64,000 bases of DNA from Trichocoleus sp. FACHB-46. GTDB lineage: Bacteria > Cyanobacteriota > Cyanobacteriia > FACHB-46. This document shows, piece after piece, positions 52,530 through 62,503 of the stretch (the first letter of the stretch is position 1; the number at the start of each line of letters is the position of its first letter). Location: positions 1 to 64,000 of the forward strand of contig NZ_JACJOD010000032.1 of the NCBI RefSeq assembly GCF_014695385.1, given 5' to 3'. Both the position numbers and the translations under genes were made by a program. Under the pieces are notes generated by a model that was given only the letters and a program-made list of their open reading frames with translations, was not told the origin of the DNA and ran no database searches.

Positions 52530-54629
52530 ATGAACAGACTGCCCAAGCTCAGCGGATTGCTGTTGTCTTTGTTGCTAACCGCTACGCCTCATGTGGCGAT
52601 CGCGGCTCCTTCGCTGGAGCAACTGTTTAAGCAAGGAGAAGCAGCCCAGGAAGCCAAGCAGTACCTTGAAGCGGAACGAATTTGGCGGCAAGTGATTCAG
52701 CAGCAACCCAGTGATGCTGATGCCTACCTGAATTTGGGTGACGCACTTTATGACCAAAAACAGTTTAACCAGGCAGTTGCCGCTTATCGTCAAGCAATTC
52801 AGCTCAACCCTCAGCTGATAAATGCTTACACTAGCCTAGGAGCAGTCTTACGTGATCAGGGCAGATTGGCAGAGGCGATCGCAACTCACCGCCAAGTTTT
52901 GAAGATCGATCCGCAAAACGCCACAGCTTACAACAACCTGGGAGTGGCCTTAGCCGACCAAAACCAAACAGAAGAGGCGATCGCCGCCTTCCGCCAGTCG
53001 CTCAAGCTGAATCCTAAAGATGCCATTGTGCATACAAATTTAGCGGATACTCTTGAAGCTGACAAACAAATAGATGCGGCGATCGCCAGTTATCGCCAAG
53101 CGATTCAACTTAACCCCAAGAATGGGACAGCTTACAACAACTTAGCCAATTTGTTCTACAGGCAAAAGCAGCTGGATGAGGCGATGGCAGCTTTCCGTAA
53201 AAGTGTAGAAGTAGAGCCCCAGGAAGCAACTGGTCATTACGGTATTGGTATCATCCTCCATGACCAAGGCAAGTTAGAGGAAGCTATTGTCAACTACCGC
53301 AAAGCGATCGCCTTTGATCCATTACTGATCAGACCTTATGAAGAACTCGGCAACGCTTTGCAAGACAGCGAGAAAAGCCCTAGCAATGCCGCAGATTATT
53401 ATGGCTTAGGTCTGCTGCTGTCTCGGGAAGGAAAAACTCCACAAGCGATCGTAGCTTATCGTCGCGCCATTGCCCTCAATCCCAAACTAGCGCTTGCCTA
53501 TAAGTCATTAGGCGATGCACTTTTGCAAAACGGGCCTACTGCACTTAAATCTACAGAAGAAGCAGTCGTGGCTTATCGCCAAGCTGTAACCCTAGCACCT
53601 AACTATCGTCCTTTCTATACTGACCTGAGCGCCATCGCCGATCAATTTCAAGATTTTGGCAATGATCAAGCTGCGATCGCTGTTTACCAACTGTTGCTGC
53701 AAATGGTTCCCGACGACCCAGCCACCTATGTCGGTTTGGGGCGCACCTATCGGCAGCAGGGAAAGCTAGAGATCGCAGTCAAGCAGTACCGCCGTGCTAT
53801 TGAGCTGAATCAGAACTACGCAGAAGCTCACTTGGAGCTAGCCAACCTTCTGAGCATGGATTTGCAGCGCTGGTCAGAGGCCGAAGCTGCTTATCGCCAA
53901 GCCATCACGCTAGAAACTGATTCTGATTACTTTGATGTTGCTATTAACGGCTTTGAAGAGAGCTTAAGACGCCAAAACAAATTAGAAACTGCGATCGCTT
54001 TCTATCGAGAACTTCTAAAGCGCTATCCGGAGAGTATGCCCCTGCATCGCTACTTAGGTGATGTTTTAGTTGAGCAGAAGCAATTCGCCGCAGCCACGCC
54101 ACTTTACCGCCGTCTGATCGAGCTACAGCGAACGACTCAAGCATCTCCTGATCAAATTGCTTCCAGTTACGAAAAGCTAGATAGAATACTCGTTCTACAG
54201 GATCAAGTCGATGCAGCTTTTGCTCTTTATCAGGAGGCCATTCAACTTGATCCGAGCAACTTTCAAGTACTTCATCATTTCGCGGAACTACAAAAATCCC
54301 AGAATCGTCGGAGCGAAGCAGTTGCCACTTATCGCCAGATGATTGCGCTTGCACCCACAGAAATTTTACCGCGTCTGTGGTTAGGGGAAATCCTACGTTT
54401 AGAGCAGCAGTTTACAGAAGCAATCACAGTGTATGAAGAAGCCCTGAAGGTCGCTAAAGACTCTTACTCCAAAGCGATCGCCCATGATGGCTTAGGGCTG
54501 ATCTTCGAGCAGCAAGGTAACTTAACCGCAGCTATTCGGCAGTTCCAGCAAGCCTTGCAGATCTTCCCTGGATCAAGTGAGGTTCAAAGACATTTGCAAG
54601 CCGCTGAGCAACGCCTAAAACAGAAGTAG
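52530..54629 (+). CDS. Secreted tetratricopeptide-repeat protein
   Basis: This protein of about 699 residues has an N-terminal signal peptide (NRLPKLSGLLLSLLLTATPHVAIAA) and then about 16-18 TPR units with the consensus A-x-x-x-Y-x-x-A-I-x-L-(N/D)-P (AVAAYRQAIQLNP, AIASYRQAIQLNPKNG, and so on). TPRs form a superhelix for protein binding. The repeat number makes a large scaffold in the periplasm or membrane. No partner gene is evident; glgX is convergent. Confidence 0.85.
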   Translation: MNRLPKLSGLLLSLLLTATPHVAIAAPSLEQLFKQGEAAQEAKQYLEAERIWRQVIQQQPSDADAYLNLGDALYDQKQFNQAVAAYRQAIQLNPQLINAYTSLGAVLRDQGRLAEAIATHRQVLKIDPQNATAYNNLGVALADQNQTEEAIAAFRQSLKLNPKDAIVHTNLADTLEADKQIDAAIASYRQAIQLNPKNGTAYNNLANLFYRQKQLDEAMAAFRKSVEVEPQEATGHYGIGIILHDQGKLEEAIVNYRKAIAFDPLLIRPYEELGNALQDSEKSPSNAADYYGLGLLLSREGKTPQAIVAYRRAIALNPKLALAYKSLGDALLQNGPTALKSTEEAVVAYRQAVTLAPNYRPFYTDLSAIADQFQDFGNDQAAIAVYQLLLQMVPDDPATYVGLGRTYRQQGKLEIAVKQYRRAIELNQNYAEAHLELANLLSMDLQRWSEAEAAYRQAITLETDSDYFDVAINGFEESLRRQNKLETAIAFYRELLKRYPESMPLHRYLGDVLVEQKQFAAATPLYRRLIELQRTTQASPDQIASSYEKLDRILVLQDQVDAAFALYQEAIQLDPSNFQVLHHFAELQKSQNRRSEAVATYRQMIALAPTEILPRLWLGEILRLEQQFTEAITVYEEALKVAKDSYSKAIAHDGLGLIFEQQGNLTAAIRQFQQALQIFPGSSEVQRHLQAAEQRLKQK

Positions 54630-54747
54630 CCTCAAGCAGCGATCGCAATTCTTGAGCAAGCCACAAAAAAGCGATCGCTAGTAATGGACTTAGGCGATCG
54701 CTTCGTTGGTTGTTTTGGAGGTTGCTTTCCAGTTCAGCGACTAAAGA

Positions 54748-56877
54748 CTATCCCAAGAGGCGGAGAACGACACTGGAGCGCGCATTGACGGGGATCATCT
54801 GCTCTCCATTAAAGATAATTTCCTCTTGAATGAAGCGTGGTTCCTTGGTGTCAATTGTCAACTGCCACTGTTTTTGCCTAAATGCCTCAGGCAAGGCAAA
54901 CTCAATCATTTCGTAGTGAGCATTGAAGAACAGGATGAAACTGTCATCACTGATTCGTTGTCCTTGCGGGCCTGGACTGGGGATCTGGCGACCATCCAAG
55001 AATACTCCGATCGCCTTAGCGTAACCAATCTCCCATTGCTCATCACTTGTCTCAGTACCATCCGGGTTGAACCAGACGATATCACTTACGCCAGTTCCGT
55101 GAATGGCCTGTCCTTGGAACCACTTGCGTCGCCGGAAGACTGGATGCTGTCGTCGGAAGTAGATCAACTCGCGAGCAAAGTCCAAGAGATTTTCATTCTT
55201 TTCTTGCAACTCCCAGTTGGTCCAAGAAATTTCACTATCTTGGCAATAGGCATTGTTATTGCCCTGCTGGGTTCGGCCTAGCTCATCTCCTGCCAACATC
55301 ATTGGGATGCCTTGGGAGAGCATCAACGTCAATAAGAAATTCCGCCGTTGCTGTTCCCGCAACTGCAACACTTCAGGATCATCTGTTTCTCCCTCCGCGC
55401 CACAGTTCCAAGAACGATTATGGCTCTCACCATCTTGGCTATTCTCACCGTTGGCTTCGTTATGCTTTTCGTTGTAGCTCACTAAGTCATTGAGGGGAAA
55501 ACCATCATGGGCGGTAATAAAGTTGATGCTGGCGTTGGGGCGGCGGCCATTGAACTGGAAATAGAGATCAGGGCTACCAGTAAAGCGGTAGGCAAACTCT
55601 CCTAAAATACTGTTCTCTCCGCGCCAGAAATCCCGCACCGTGTCACGATATTTGCCGTTCCACTCAGACCAAAGGACAGGGAAATTGCCCACTTGATAGC
55701 CACCATCCCCAATATCCCAAGGCTCTGCAATCAGCTTCACATCAGCTAAGACTGGATCTTGGTGAATAATATCGAAGAAGGCAGCTAGGCTATTCACTTC
55801 ATACAGTTCTCTCGCCAAAGCAGATGCTAAATCAAAGCGGAAACCGTCCACATGCATCTCCAACACCCAGTAGCGCAAGCTATCCATGATCAGCTTCAGC
55901 ACTTGGGGTTGACCTACATGCAGGGAGTTACCGCAACCTGTGAAGTCCATGTAGTAGCGCTTATCATCATCTACTAAACGGTAGTAGACGCTGTTATCAA
56001 TGCCACGCAAGGATAGGGTTGGACCAAGATGATTTCCTTCTCCGGTGTGGTTGTAAACCACATCCAAGATTACCTCAATCCCAGCGCGGTGCAGCGCTTT
56101 CACCATCTCCTTAAACTCATTTAGTTGCTGGCCTGTACTGCCACCAGCGCTGTAGCCAGAGTGGGGAGCGAAGTAGTTGACTGAGTCGTAGCCCCAGTAG
56201 TTCTTGAGGCCCTTATCTGCTAAGTGACCGGGATACGACAGAAAATGATGCACAGGCATCAACTCAACTGCACTAATGCCCAATCGCTGCAAATGCTCGA
56301 TCGCGGCTGGGTGAGCCATGCCAGCATAGGTACCACGCAACTCTTCTGGGATATCGGGATGCAGTTTCGTAAAACCCTTGACATGTGTTTCATAAATAAT
56401 GGTTTCATGCCAGGGAGTCCGGAGCAGGCGATCGCCTTCCCAGTCAAAAGATTCATCAACAACGACTGATTTGGGGATTAAATGGGCGCTGTCTAACTCA
56501 GAGAAGGAGAGGTCAGCTTCTGGAGACTCCCAAGAGTAGCCAAATAATTCGGGTCCGTTACCGATGTCACCATCGATTGCCTTAGCATAAGGATCGAGCA
56601 ACAGCTTGTTGGGGTTGAAGCGGTGTCCTTCATGAGGAGAATAAGGACCGTGAACTCGGAAGCCATAACGCTGACCAGGACCAATGCCAGGGATATACCC
56701 GTGCCAAACGAAGTTGCTTACTTCAGTCAGGTGTATTCGAGTTTCCTTGTCATCGCGATCGAATAAGCACAACTCCACTCCTGTGGCGTTTTCTGAGAAC
56801 AAGGCAAAGTTGGTACCTTTTCCATCCCAATAAGAACCGAGGGGATAAACTTTTCCCGGCCAAAGCGCTAGATACAT
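54748..56877 (-). CDS. glgX: Glycogen debranching enzyme GlgX (isoamylase type)
   Basis: This 709-residue protein has an N-terminal CBM48 (YPLGSYWDGKGTNFALFSENATG...LFD) and a GH13 catalytic domain with VDGFRFDLA (nucleophile Asp), LIAEPWDIG (acid/base Glu) and FITAHDGF (transition-state Asp/His). It hydrolyses alpha-1,6 branches of glycogen. Length is normal. There is no operon. Confidence 0.96.
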   Translation of the reverse strand: MYLALWPGKVYPLGSYWDGKGTNFALFSENATGVELCLFDRDDKETRIHLTEVSNFVWHGYIPGIGPGQRYGFRVHGPYSPHEGHRFNPNKLLLDPYAKAIDGDIGNGPELFGYSWESPEADLSFSELDSAHLIPKSVVVDESFDWEGDRLLRTPWHETIIYETHVKGFTKLHPDIPEELRGTYAGMAHPAAIEHLQRLGISAVELMPVHHFLSYPGHLADKGLKNYWGYDSVNYFAPHSGYSAGGSTGQQLNEFKEMVKALHRAGIEVILDVVYNHTGEGNHLGPTLSLRGIDNSVYYRLVDDDKRYYMDFTGCGNSLHVGQPQVLKLIMDSLRYWVLEMHVDGFRFDLASALARELYEVNSLAAFFDIIHQDPVLADVKLIAEPWDIGDGGYQVGNFPVLWSEWNGKYRDTVRDFWRGENSILGEFAYRFTGSPDLYFQFNGRRPNASINFITAHDGFPLNDLVSYNEKHNEANGENSQDGESHNRSWNCGAEGETDDPEVLQLREQQRRNFLLTLMLSQGIPMMLAGDELGRTQQGNNNAYCQDSEISWTNWELQEKNENLLDFARELIYFRRQHPVFRRRKWFQGQAIHGTGVSDIVWFNPDGTETSDEQWEIGYAKAIGVFLDGRQIPSPGPQGQRISDDSFILFFNAHYEMIEFALPEAFRQKQWQLTIDTKEPRFIQEEIIFNGEQMIPVNARSSVVLRLLG

Positions 56878-57230
56878 AAACTGAAAATTTTAGTGGGGGT
56901 AAAAATTAGTGGAGGCAAAAATAGCTAAATTGCATCTAATGATTTTAGATACAACTAAGCAAGACTGTTGTGTTTGCTAAAACAAATTGAAGCCCGTCTT
57001 TAACTTAATAACTCAATTTTGAAGTCGATTTCAATGCCAATTCAATGCCAGTTCTTGCAACCAAACTTCCCGAAAGTCAATTTGGCTTTTGCTACATTCA
57101 CTCTGCTCCTCTTCGCCTTCAAACAAGGTCAACAGTTTTTGAAGTTATTGAAGAAAGTAGCTGAGTAAGCTGCCTGATGGCATCTACCCCAAGGACAGTC
57201 TCGGTGCATAGCTTGATGTAGTGCAGACGA
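56878..57230. other. Gap of 353 bp, no gene recognised
   Basis: This AT-rich gap holds the likely glgX promoter. I saw no RNA gene, repeat or credible reading frame. Confidence 0.4.
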
Positions 57231-57416
57231 CTAGGTTCTGCCTCTAAGTTTAGAGCGCGATAAGCAAGCTTCTAGATAAGGGCATTCCTCACACCGAAGT
57301 TTTTGCCCTGGGTTATCACAATGGCAGGGGAGGTTCGAGCAGCTTATTTCGGAGCGCTGATGAAGTAAGTGGGTGGCCGTGGTTTGCAATAGCAGAATAA
57401 TATCTTGGGTAATCAT
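57231..57416 (-). CDS. Possible small cysteine-rich protein
   Basis: This 61-residue frame has CSNLPCHC and LRCEECPYLEAC, a pattern that could bind zinc or an Fe-S cluster, and a helical N-terminus. The combination is more regular than expected by chance, but there is no recognised family. It is a candidate small protein; it could also be a chance frame. Confidence 0.35.
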   Translation of the reverse strand: MITQDIILLLQTTATHLLHQRSEISCSNLPCHCDNPGQKLRCEECPYLEACLSRSKLRGRT

Positions 57417-57556
57417 AAAACGCTTAATATTTCAGTAAAAAAGGTTACTAGTTTTAGTTCTTTTACTGTAGTCAAGTAGGGGATTAAATATCGTCTAGCT
57501 AAGGAAGGACCCCGACTTTGGCTGTTATCTATCGAAAAGTTGCCTAGACACTGACC

Positions 57557-58654
57557 CTAGTCTTGGGCCAAAGGTAAAACGACTCGCACAGTCGTTTGCT
57601 TACCGGGAATACTCTCGATCCCCAGTTCTCCACCCTGCAATTCTGCTAGGCGTTTGGCAATGGCTAGCCCTAGCCCTGAACCTTTTTGCTCATATAGTTT
57701 GCGCTCAAATTGTACGTAAGCGCCAACATTCTCAATTTGTTCTGGAGTCATCCCTCGACCCTGATCAATTACGTAGAGAATAAATGTATGCTCATTGCAT
57801 CTACTAAGAATTCGTATGGGAGTCCCTGAGGGCGAGAACTTACAGGCATTGTCAACCAGTTCATCTACTATTTTTTTCAGTTTGGCTTGTGCAACCTGAA
57901 CTACTGCGTCCTTCAGCTCTAACTGTAAATCAGTGGCTCGATTCATCTCTTGGGCCTTTTGCGTCACCCAATCGCTAACTAGCATACTGACAGAATGAGT
58001 GATACCTTTACGGAGAGCCTTGATTCGTTCTGGACTTTTGACTAATAGCTCCAACTGAGCATATAAAAGAAAGTTTTGCACCAACCGATGCAGAGTTTGC
58101 GTGGAGTTGTGAATGTCTTCTGCTACTTCTACAATTTCAGCTTGCTCCATCAAGCTGCACTCGTTCATTAGCACACTCGACAAGCCTGCGATCGCATTCA
58201 AAGGAGTAATTAATTCATGAGGTAGAGCCAGAGTAATCGTGCTGCGTACATCCTCAAGTTTTTGCTGCACTCTCTCATCTACCACTGCTTGCTTTTCCAG
58301 GCGAGTAGAAATCGTCTTGAGCAACTGCGATCGCGTGAACGGCTTGGTCAGATAATCATCGGCCCCCAGTTCCATCCCTTGGCGAAAATCATCTTTACTA
58401 GCTTTAGCCGTCAAAAACACAAATGGGATCGCTGCTGTTTCAGGGTGCTTTCGCAATGCCGCCAAAACACCCAATCCATCCAGTTCAGGCATCATCACAT
58501 CACAAATGATCAGATCCGGTGCTTTTTCTTGGGCCAATTGCACTCCAACCAAACCATTTTCTGCTCCAAGTGCATCAAATTCTTCTGCATCCAAGATGTC
58601 CAGAATGACATCTCGCACATCTCGCTCATCTTCAATTACTAAAATCTTTTTCAT
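57557..58654 (-). CDS. Response regulator fused to histidine-kinase module
   Basis: This 365-residue protein has an N-terminal REC domain (KILVIEDERDVRDVILDIL; LIICDVMMPELDG with the phospho-acceptor Asp near residue 53; PFVFLTAKAS, YLTKPF). It is followed by a HisKA-like segment (LPHELITPLNAIAGLSS) and a HATPase domain with N box VDELVDNACKFSPSG and G box DQGRGMTP and GSGLGLAI. It lies 18 bp after the sensor kinase gene, so the two are one operon and probably a signalling pair. Confidence 0.92.
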   Translation of the reverse strand: MKKILVIEDERDVRDVILDILDAEEFDALGAENGLVGVQLAQEKAPDLIICDVMMPELDGLGVLAALRKHPETAAIPFVFLTAKASKDDFRQGMELGADDYLTKPFTRSQLLKTISTRLEKQAVVDERVQQKLEDVRSTITLALPHELITPLNAIAGLSSVLMNECSLMEQAEIVEVAEDIHNSTQTLHRLVQNFLLYAQLELLVKSPERIKALRKGITHSVSMLVSDWVTQKAQEMNRATDLQLELKDAVVQVAQAKLKKIVDELVDNACKFSPSGTPIRILSRCNEHTFILYVIDQGRGMTPEQIENVGAYVQFERKLYEQKGSGLGLAIAKRLAELQGGELGIESIPGKQTTVRVVLPLAQD

Positions 58655-58672
58655 GGTTTATTATCCTTTCTA

Positions 58673-60304
58673 TTACTCTTTATTAAGTGGTAGCAGCACG
58701 GTAAATGTGGTACCTAGCCCAACCGTACTATTAACCGAAACAGTGCCCCTGTGCGTTTCTACAGCTCGCTTGACGATGGATAGCCCTAAGCCAGTTCCTG
58801 GAATATTGCCTACATTTGTGGCTCGGTGAAAAGATTCAAACAAACATTTTTGGTCTTGCTGGGGAATTCCTATTCCTGAGTCTTGAACTTGAAAAGCAGC
58901 CATTCTATCTTGACAAGAAAGCTGAAAATTGACTTGACCTCCTGTGGGAGAATATTTAACTGCGTTTGATAGCAAGTTGATCAAGATATGCCGCACTAAC
59001 TTCTCATCCATACAGGCTGAATGACACAAACCATCACTGACGAAGTTGATCAAGTGATTAGGACTACTGAGCTGAACTTCCTCCACCAATTCATAGCAAA
59101 ATTTTTCTAAATCTAGAGGCGTTGGCTGATACTCCAGCTTGCCTGCGGTAGATTTGCCAATCAGTAAAACATCATTTAAAAGCCCATTGAGATGGTGCAC
59201 CGTTGATTGGATGCGGTGGAGATAAGTCAGCTTTTTTTCATCAGACCATTTATGGCTGTAGTGCTCTAAGCCTTCAGCAGAGGCCAAGATGGTAGTGAGT
59301 GGGGTCCGAAATTCGTGCGAGGCTGTGTTGATAAAGCGGGATTTAAGTTCACTTAGTTCTTTTTCTTTCGTCAGGGCTTTACGAATTTGTTGTTCTGCTT
59401 GCTTGCGTTCGGTAATGTCGCGAGTCACGCCCCGGTAACCTTCCAATTGGTTTTGCTGACCAAAGATCGGGGAAGCACTACTCTCGCAAACCACAAGCCG
59501 ACCATTTTTGTGGACTAGAGTGGTTTCTAGCTGAGTAAAGGGCGTTTGTTGAGCTGTGAAGTAACTGATTAAAGTTGTGTAGCGCTTGGCTTCGTCCTCA
59601 AGCATAAACTGGTCCAGGGTTTTGCCAATCACCTCATTGGGTTCGTAACCTAAAATGGCAGAAACTTTGGGACTAACGTAAGAAAAAACAGCCTTAATAT
59701 CCGCTTCCCAAACCCAATCATTGATTTGCTCAACCAAATTTCGGAGTTGCTCTCGACTTTGCCATAGAGCCGCTTCTGCCTCTTGCCGTTTGCGTGTAAT
59801 TCGAGCTAAAGCCCCCAAATTGCGCCGTAATTCCAGTTGCCTCATGACTTGATTGCCCAACGATTGCAGTGCTGTCAACTGCTCTGGGCTGAGTTGCCTA
59901 GGTACGCGATCGAGAGTGCAGAGAGTGCCTAAGGCATGCCCCTTGGCAGTGAGTAGAGGAGAACCAGCATAAAATCGGATATGAGGATCAGCGACTACCA
60001 GCGGATTGGTGGCGAAGCGTTCGTCAGCGAGGGTATCAGGCACCACAAACATGTCGTATTGCAAAACAGCATGGCTACAAAAGGCAACGTCTCGTGGGAC
60101 TTCTGTAGCATCTAAACCAACCTTCGCTTTGAACCATTGACGGTTACTGTCAGACAGGCTGATTAAGGCGATGGGAGTTTGACAAATGTAGGCAGCCAAG
60201 CGGCAGAGTTCATCAAAGGATTCCTCAGCCTCAGTATCCAGGATGGCGTACTGAAGCAGACTTTCAAACCTTTCTGCTTCGTTGGCAGGTAAGAGGGCAG
60301 GCAT
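58673..60304 (-). CDS. GAF-PAS sensor histidine kinase
   Basis: This 543-residue protein has an N-terminal GAF domain (LQYAILDTEAEESFDELCRLA...CQTPIALISLSDSNRQWF), a PAS domain (about 185-300: INDWVWEADIKAVFSYVSPKVSAILGY), HisKA (NTASHEFRTPLTTILAS, His in SHEFRTP) and HATPase (LLSNAVKYSPTG, DSGIGIPQQDQ, GTGLGLSIV). The N-terminal GAF resembles light- or ligand-sensing kinases, but a bilin-binding Cys was not identified. It is cytoplasmic, with no transmembrane segment seen. It is the upstream gene of the operon with the response regulator fusion. Confidence 0.92.
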   Translation of the reverse strand: MPALLPANEAERFESLLQYAILDTEAEESFDELCRLAAYICQTPIALISLSDSNRQWFKAKVGLDATEVPRDVAFCSHAVLQYDMFVVPDTLADERFATNPLVVADPHIRFYAGSPLLTAKGHALGTLCTLDRVPRQLSPEQLTALQSLGNQVMRQLELRRNLGALARITRKRQEAEAALWQSREQLRNLVEQINDWVWEADIKAVFSYVSPKVSAILGYEPNEVIGKTLDQFMLEDEAKRYTTLISYFTAQQTPFTQLETTLVHKNGRLVVCESSASPIFGQQNQLEGYRGVTRDITERKQAEQQIRKALTKEKELSELKSRFINTASHEFRTPLTTILASAEGLEHYSHKWSDEKKLTYLHRIQSTVHHLNGLLNDVLLIGKSTAGKLEYQPTPLDLEKFCYELVEEVQLSSPNHLINFVSDGLCHSACMDEKLVRHILINLLSNAVKYSPTGGQVNFQLSCQDRMAAFQVQDSGIGIPQQDQKCLFESFHRATNVGNIPGTGLGLSIVKRAVETHRGTVSVNSTVGLGTTFTVLLPLNKE

Positions 60305-60630
60305 GGCTAGTTCTTGGGAATTTTAGGAGCTTGCACATTTGCTAGAGAGTGCCCAATTGCTATCTAGTACTGCTGTTTAGGGACGCACTCTAACTGCACC
60401 GTCAAGACCGTAGCAAAAATAGGCTTTTTTCAGGATCGCTCGCTAGAGGCATCCTTAGCAGTTCTGGGCTATGGCTGAGTCAGGTTTATTGCTCACTTGG
60501 TAAGAAGTTGAGATGTGAGCGGTGGCATGACGTGAGTTAATTCATTAAACTTCATAAAAGTAGAATGTTACTAAGGCGGTCCTACCTTTTGGTTGTGGCG
60601 GCTGGCAAGAACCCTATTAGGTAGCTTCCT
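60305..60630. other. Gap of 326 bp, no gene recognised
   Basis: This is the divergent promoter region between the sensor kinase and the methyltransferase gene. I saw no hairpin or RNA motif that I can name. Confidence 0.4.
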
Positions 60631-61527
60631 ATGGCAGTTCGGAAGGATACAATTTTTGAGCGATTTTTGTCGCCTGTTCTACAGTTGTTTATTGATCGTG
60701 ACGGCTTAGAGCAGTTTTATCGCAGCATCGATTGGGAAACAGAAAGCGATCGCTTCCGCAACCCCACCCTGGTTTATCCTGTTTACTACAGCACTCAAAA
60801 TTTTCATGGGGTTGAAAAAGGCTATTTAAATCCCCGAGCGGCGGTCTCTTATGACCCGATCACTCAGTATGTCTTGCTGCCCAACGAAACCTTAATTCGG
60901 CAAGCGGCGATCGCCACTGTGCAAGGCAAACCCAGACGCATCTTAGATTTAGGTTGTGGGACAGGCTCAACGACTTTATTGCTCAAACAAGCATTTCCAG
61001 AAGCTGAAGTCATTGGCTTGGATTTTTCGCCCTACATGCTAGTCATGGCCGACTATAAAGCGCAGCAGGCTGGGCTAAATATCAAGTTTATTCATGCCAA
61101 CGCTGAGCAAACAGGCTTGCTAGATGGCTCTTTTGATTTAGTCACCGCTTCTCTGCTGTTTCATGAAACTCCTCCGACTGTTTCACGAGCCATTTTGCAG
61201 GAAGCGGCTCGGCTTCTAAAACCTGGTGGAGAAGTTTTGATTCTGGATGGCAGCCAAAACACCCTGCGGCAAACTGAATGGTTGACCCAAATCTTTGAAG
61301 AACCCTATATGCAAGCTTATGCCACTGGAAGTGTGGATGCCTGGATGGGGGCAGCGGGGTTTGGCGCGGTACAGACTCAAGAGCTGTGGTGGATACACCA
61401 AATCACTTGGGGAATTAAGCCGCTTCCGGGGCACGATCCTGAATCTGCTAGACCCCATCCCAACTCTGTTAGGATTGATGACTCTGCTGTCCCTGACACA
61501 GGGTTTCCAGCTCCCGCATTTGAGTAA
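60631..61527 (+). CDS. Class I SAM-dependent methyltransferase
   Basis: This 298-residue protein has motif I ILDLGCGTGSTTLLLKQAFPEAEVIGLDFS for SAM binding, LVTASLLFHETPP at motif IV, and LLKPGGEVLILDG at motif VI. The substrate is unknown. The N-terminal 90 residues are specific to a cyanobacterial subfamily. It is 8 bp from the HAD gene, so they form an operon. Confidence 0.85.
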   Translation: MAVRKDTIFERFLSPVLQLFIDRDGLEQFYRSIDWETESDRFRNPTLVYPVYYSTQNFHGVEKGYLNPRAAVSYDPITQYVLLPNETLIRQAAIATVQGKPRRILDLGCGTGSTTLLLKQAFPEAEVIGLDFSPYMLVMADYKAQQAGLNIKFIHANAEQTGLLDGSFDLVTASLLFHETPPTVSRAILQEAARLLKPGGEVLILDGSQNTLRQTEWLTQIFEEPYMQAYATGSVDAWMGAAGFGAVQTQELWWIHQITWGIKPLPGHDPESARPHPNSVRIDDSAVPDTGFPAPAFE

Positions 61528-61534
61528 GCTAAGT

Positions 61535-62260
61535 ATGGTTTTAAAGGCGGTTCTGTTTGATTTTAATGGTGTCATCATCAACGATGAGGCAGTTCACGAG
61601 CAGCTGATTGAGCAACTGCTGATTGAGGAAAATCTACGGCTCGGCCCTGGAGAGTTTAGTCGTGTCTGCTTAGGACGCAGCGATCGCGCTTGTTTAAGTG
61701 AGCTGTTAAACAGTCGGGGCCGAGTCGTCACAGAACCGTATCTGATGGACTTAATGGTTCGCAAAGCTCGTGCCTACCAACGCCACCTAGAAACCTTAGA
61801 AAAACTGCCGCTTTATCCAGGCTTAGCCGACTTGATGTTTAACCTGCGAGCAGCGCAACTCAAACTTGCGGTTGTCAGTGGAGCCTTACAGGCTGAAATC
61901 GAGTTGGTTTTGCAGAAGAGCCAACTGGCTCCATATTTCAGCGCGATCGTCGCGGGTGATGAGATTACGGCAAGCAAACCCGAACCCGACGGTTATCTTT
62001 TAGCGGTGGAACGGCTCAATCAACAATATCCGGAGCTGGATCTGCAACCCTCTGAATGTCTCGCGATCGAGGATACTCCCGCAGGAATTCAGGCGGCGAA
62101 GCGAGCGGGAATGTCCGTCGTAGGAGTCGCTAATACTTATCCGTTTCATATGATGCAGCGGCAAGCAAACTGGGCTGTAGACTACCTATCTGATTTAGAG
62201 CTGGACCGAGTGCAAGAATTGTATGCTCAACCAAACTTGAGTCAAGCCACATCTCTCTAA
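61535..62260 (+). CDS. HAD-superfamily hydrolase, beta-phosphoglucomutase-like
   Basis: This 241-residue protein starts MVLKAVLFDFNGVIINDEAVHEQ; the start was chosen because it follows the methyltransferase stop by 8 bp, and the longer frame reads through that gene. Motif I is DFN rather than DxD, so the second Asp is replaced by Asn. The other motifs are VVSGALQAEI, KPEPDGYLLAVE and ECLAIEDTPAGIQAAKRAG. The change may alter or abolish phosphoryl transfer. Confidence 0.85.
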   Translation: MVLKAVLFDFNGVIINDEAVHEQLIEQLLIEENLRLGPGEFSRVCLGRSDRACLSELLNSRGRVVTEPYLMDLMVRKARAYQRHLETLEKLPLYPGLADLMFNLRAAQLKLAVVSGALQAEIELVLQKSQLAPYFSAIVAGDEITASKPEPDGYLLAVERLNQQYPELDLQPSECLAIEDTPAGIQAAKRAGMSVVGVANTYPFHMMQRQANWAVDYLSDLELDRVQELYAQPNLSQATSL

Positions 62261-62327
62261 CCCCGATTTCATCAGCAATCTCTCTAGAGCTTGTTTAAGT
62301 TTCTTGTTATAATAGCCGAGCGCTATT

Positions 62328-62400
62328 GGGGAATTAGCTCAGTTGGTAGAGTGCTGCGATCGCACCGCAGAGGTCAGGGGTTCGAATCCCCTATTCTCCA
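62328..62400 (+). tRNA. tRNA-Ala (anticodon CGC)
   Basis: This is a 73-nt cloverleaf. The acceptor GGGGAAT pairs with ATTCTCC and includes G3:U70, the alanine determinant. The anticodon loop is ATCGCAC closed by CTGCG/CGCAG. The T loop is TTCGAAT, with stem AGGGG/CCCCT. The discriminator is A, and CCA is not encoded. It is followed two bases later by a Tn7-like end motif. Confidence 0.95.
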
Positions 62401-62402
62401 TT

Positions 62403-62503
62403 TGTCCTTTAAAGAATTAATGTCCAATTTCACGAGTTTTAGAGATTTCAGCTTCTAGCAGGCAATTGACCCCTTCAAAATTCCTGTTTAAAGAATTAAT
62501 GTC
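62403..62503. repeat. Transposon-end-like direct repeats beside tRNA-Ala(CGC)
   Basis: The 17-bp repeat TTTAAAGAATTAATGTC occurs exactly at 62408-62424 and 62487-62503. The first copy is preceded by TGTCC, giving TGTCCTTTAAAGAATTA at 62403, which differs at one of the first 13 positions from the CAST terminus near 31641 (TGTCCGTTAAAGA) and has the same orientation to a tRNA-Ala 3' end. No transposition gene is present within the window on this side. It is likely a relic of a Tn7-like element. Confidence 0.55.

Noticed and set aside
61295-61534. Longer N-terminus for the HAD protein
   Set aside because: The upstream frame runs through the methyltransferase gene; the ATG at 61535 after its stop is the better start.
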